The position numbers were made by a program, and so were the translations under genes. A stretch of 64,000 nucleotides of DNA from Lucinisca nassula (taxonomy: Eukaryota; Mollusca; Bivalvia; Lucinida; Lucinidae): positions 89,243,108 to 89,307,107 of the forward strand of contig OY757023.1 in assembly GCA_963580285.1 (NCBI GenBank). Direction: 5' to 3'. Below are positions 63,837-64,000 of the stretch, in pieces (the first letter of the stretch is position 1; the number at the start of each line of letters is the position of its first letter). The notes below the pieces were generated by a model. It was not told where the DNA came from, did not search any database, and was given only the letters and a program-made list of their open reading frames with translations.

Positions 63837-64000
63837 GCATTTTTCTGTATGATCCAAAATATTGCATATATTGCATACAATGAATTATTTTTAAAGATAT
63901 TTTGGTTGATAACAAAATTGGTTTTACAAAACAAAAATTCTGAGCTTGAAAAATAGGCTAAAGATAGGCAGCCGCAGCAGTATCTTTTACTATACCAAAT

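Overview
This window looks like animal nuclear DNA, most likely from a bivalve mollusc. It is AT-rich and has no bacterial-style gene order. The only convincing host coding sequence is a set of short exons separated by kilobase introns. Most of the rest is tRNA-derived SINEs, palindromic MITEs and composite elements with internal tandem repeats, all of which are typical of bivalve genomes. No species can be named from the sequence alone, and the repeat family names used here are labels of my own.

Host gene: the minus strand carries the 3' part of one gene. Four exons lie at 63396-63566, 54056-54184, 49078-49191 and 39878-40182, with good splice sites and matching phase-1 junctions. They encode the C-terminal two thirds of a cation diffusion facilitator (metal tolerance protein type) transporter. 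The exons cover transmembrane helices 3 to 6, a DxxxD metal-site motif in TM5, and the cytoplasmic C-terminal domain ending in a stop codon. The 5' exons lie beyond the right edge of the window. The three introns (about 9.2, 4.9 and 8.9 kb) are packed with repeats. A degenerate copy of the terminal exon lies 9.5 kb downstream at 30297-30371.

Layout: 1-22500 is a dense field of MITEs and SINEs with no host exon seen. 22580-24061 is a dead Tc1-type transposon with both inverted ends present. 24700-28160 and 30468-34090 are two long composite elements with tandem repeats; one is interrupted by a 5'-truncated non-LTR retrotransposon with a PHD-like finger and the other by a second composite element. 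34800-39860 is rich in TTAA-flanked palindromic MITEs. 40630-42250 is a 1.6 kb alternating purine/pyrimidine satellite in the last intron. 45610-47130 is a minisatellite whose units resemble the nearby exon end and splice donor. 51461-53013 is a decayed reverse-transcriptase element. 56714-58738 is a SINE containing several levels of nested insertions. 60330-62010 is another composite element.

Two observations deserve most attention. First, the splice donor of the 49078-49191 exon appears to have seeded a tandem array of donor-like sequences in the following intron. Second, the same palindromic core, beginning GCAAACAGTGTAGA, sits inside several MITE families that have unrelated ends, as if a hairpin module had moved between transposon families.
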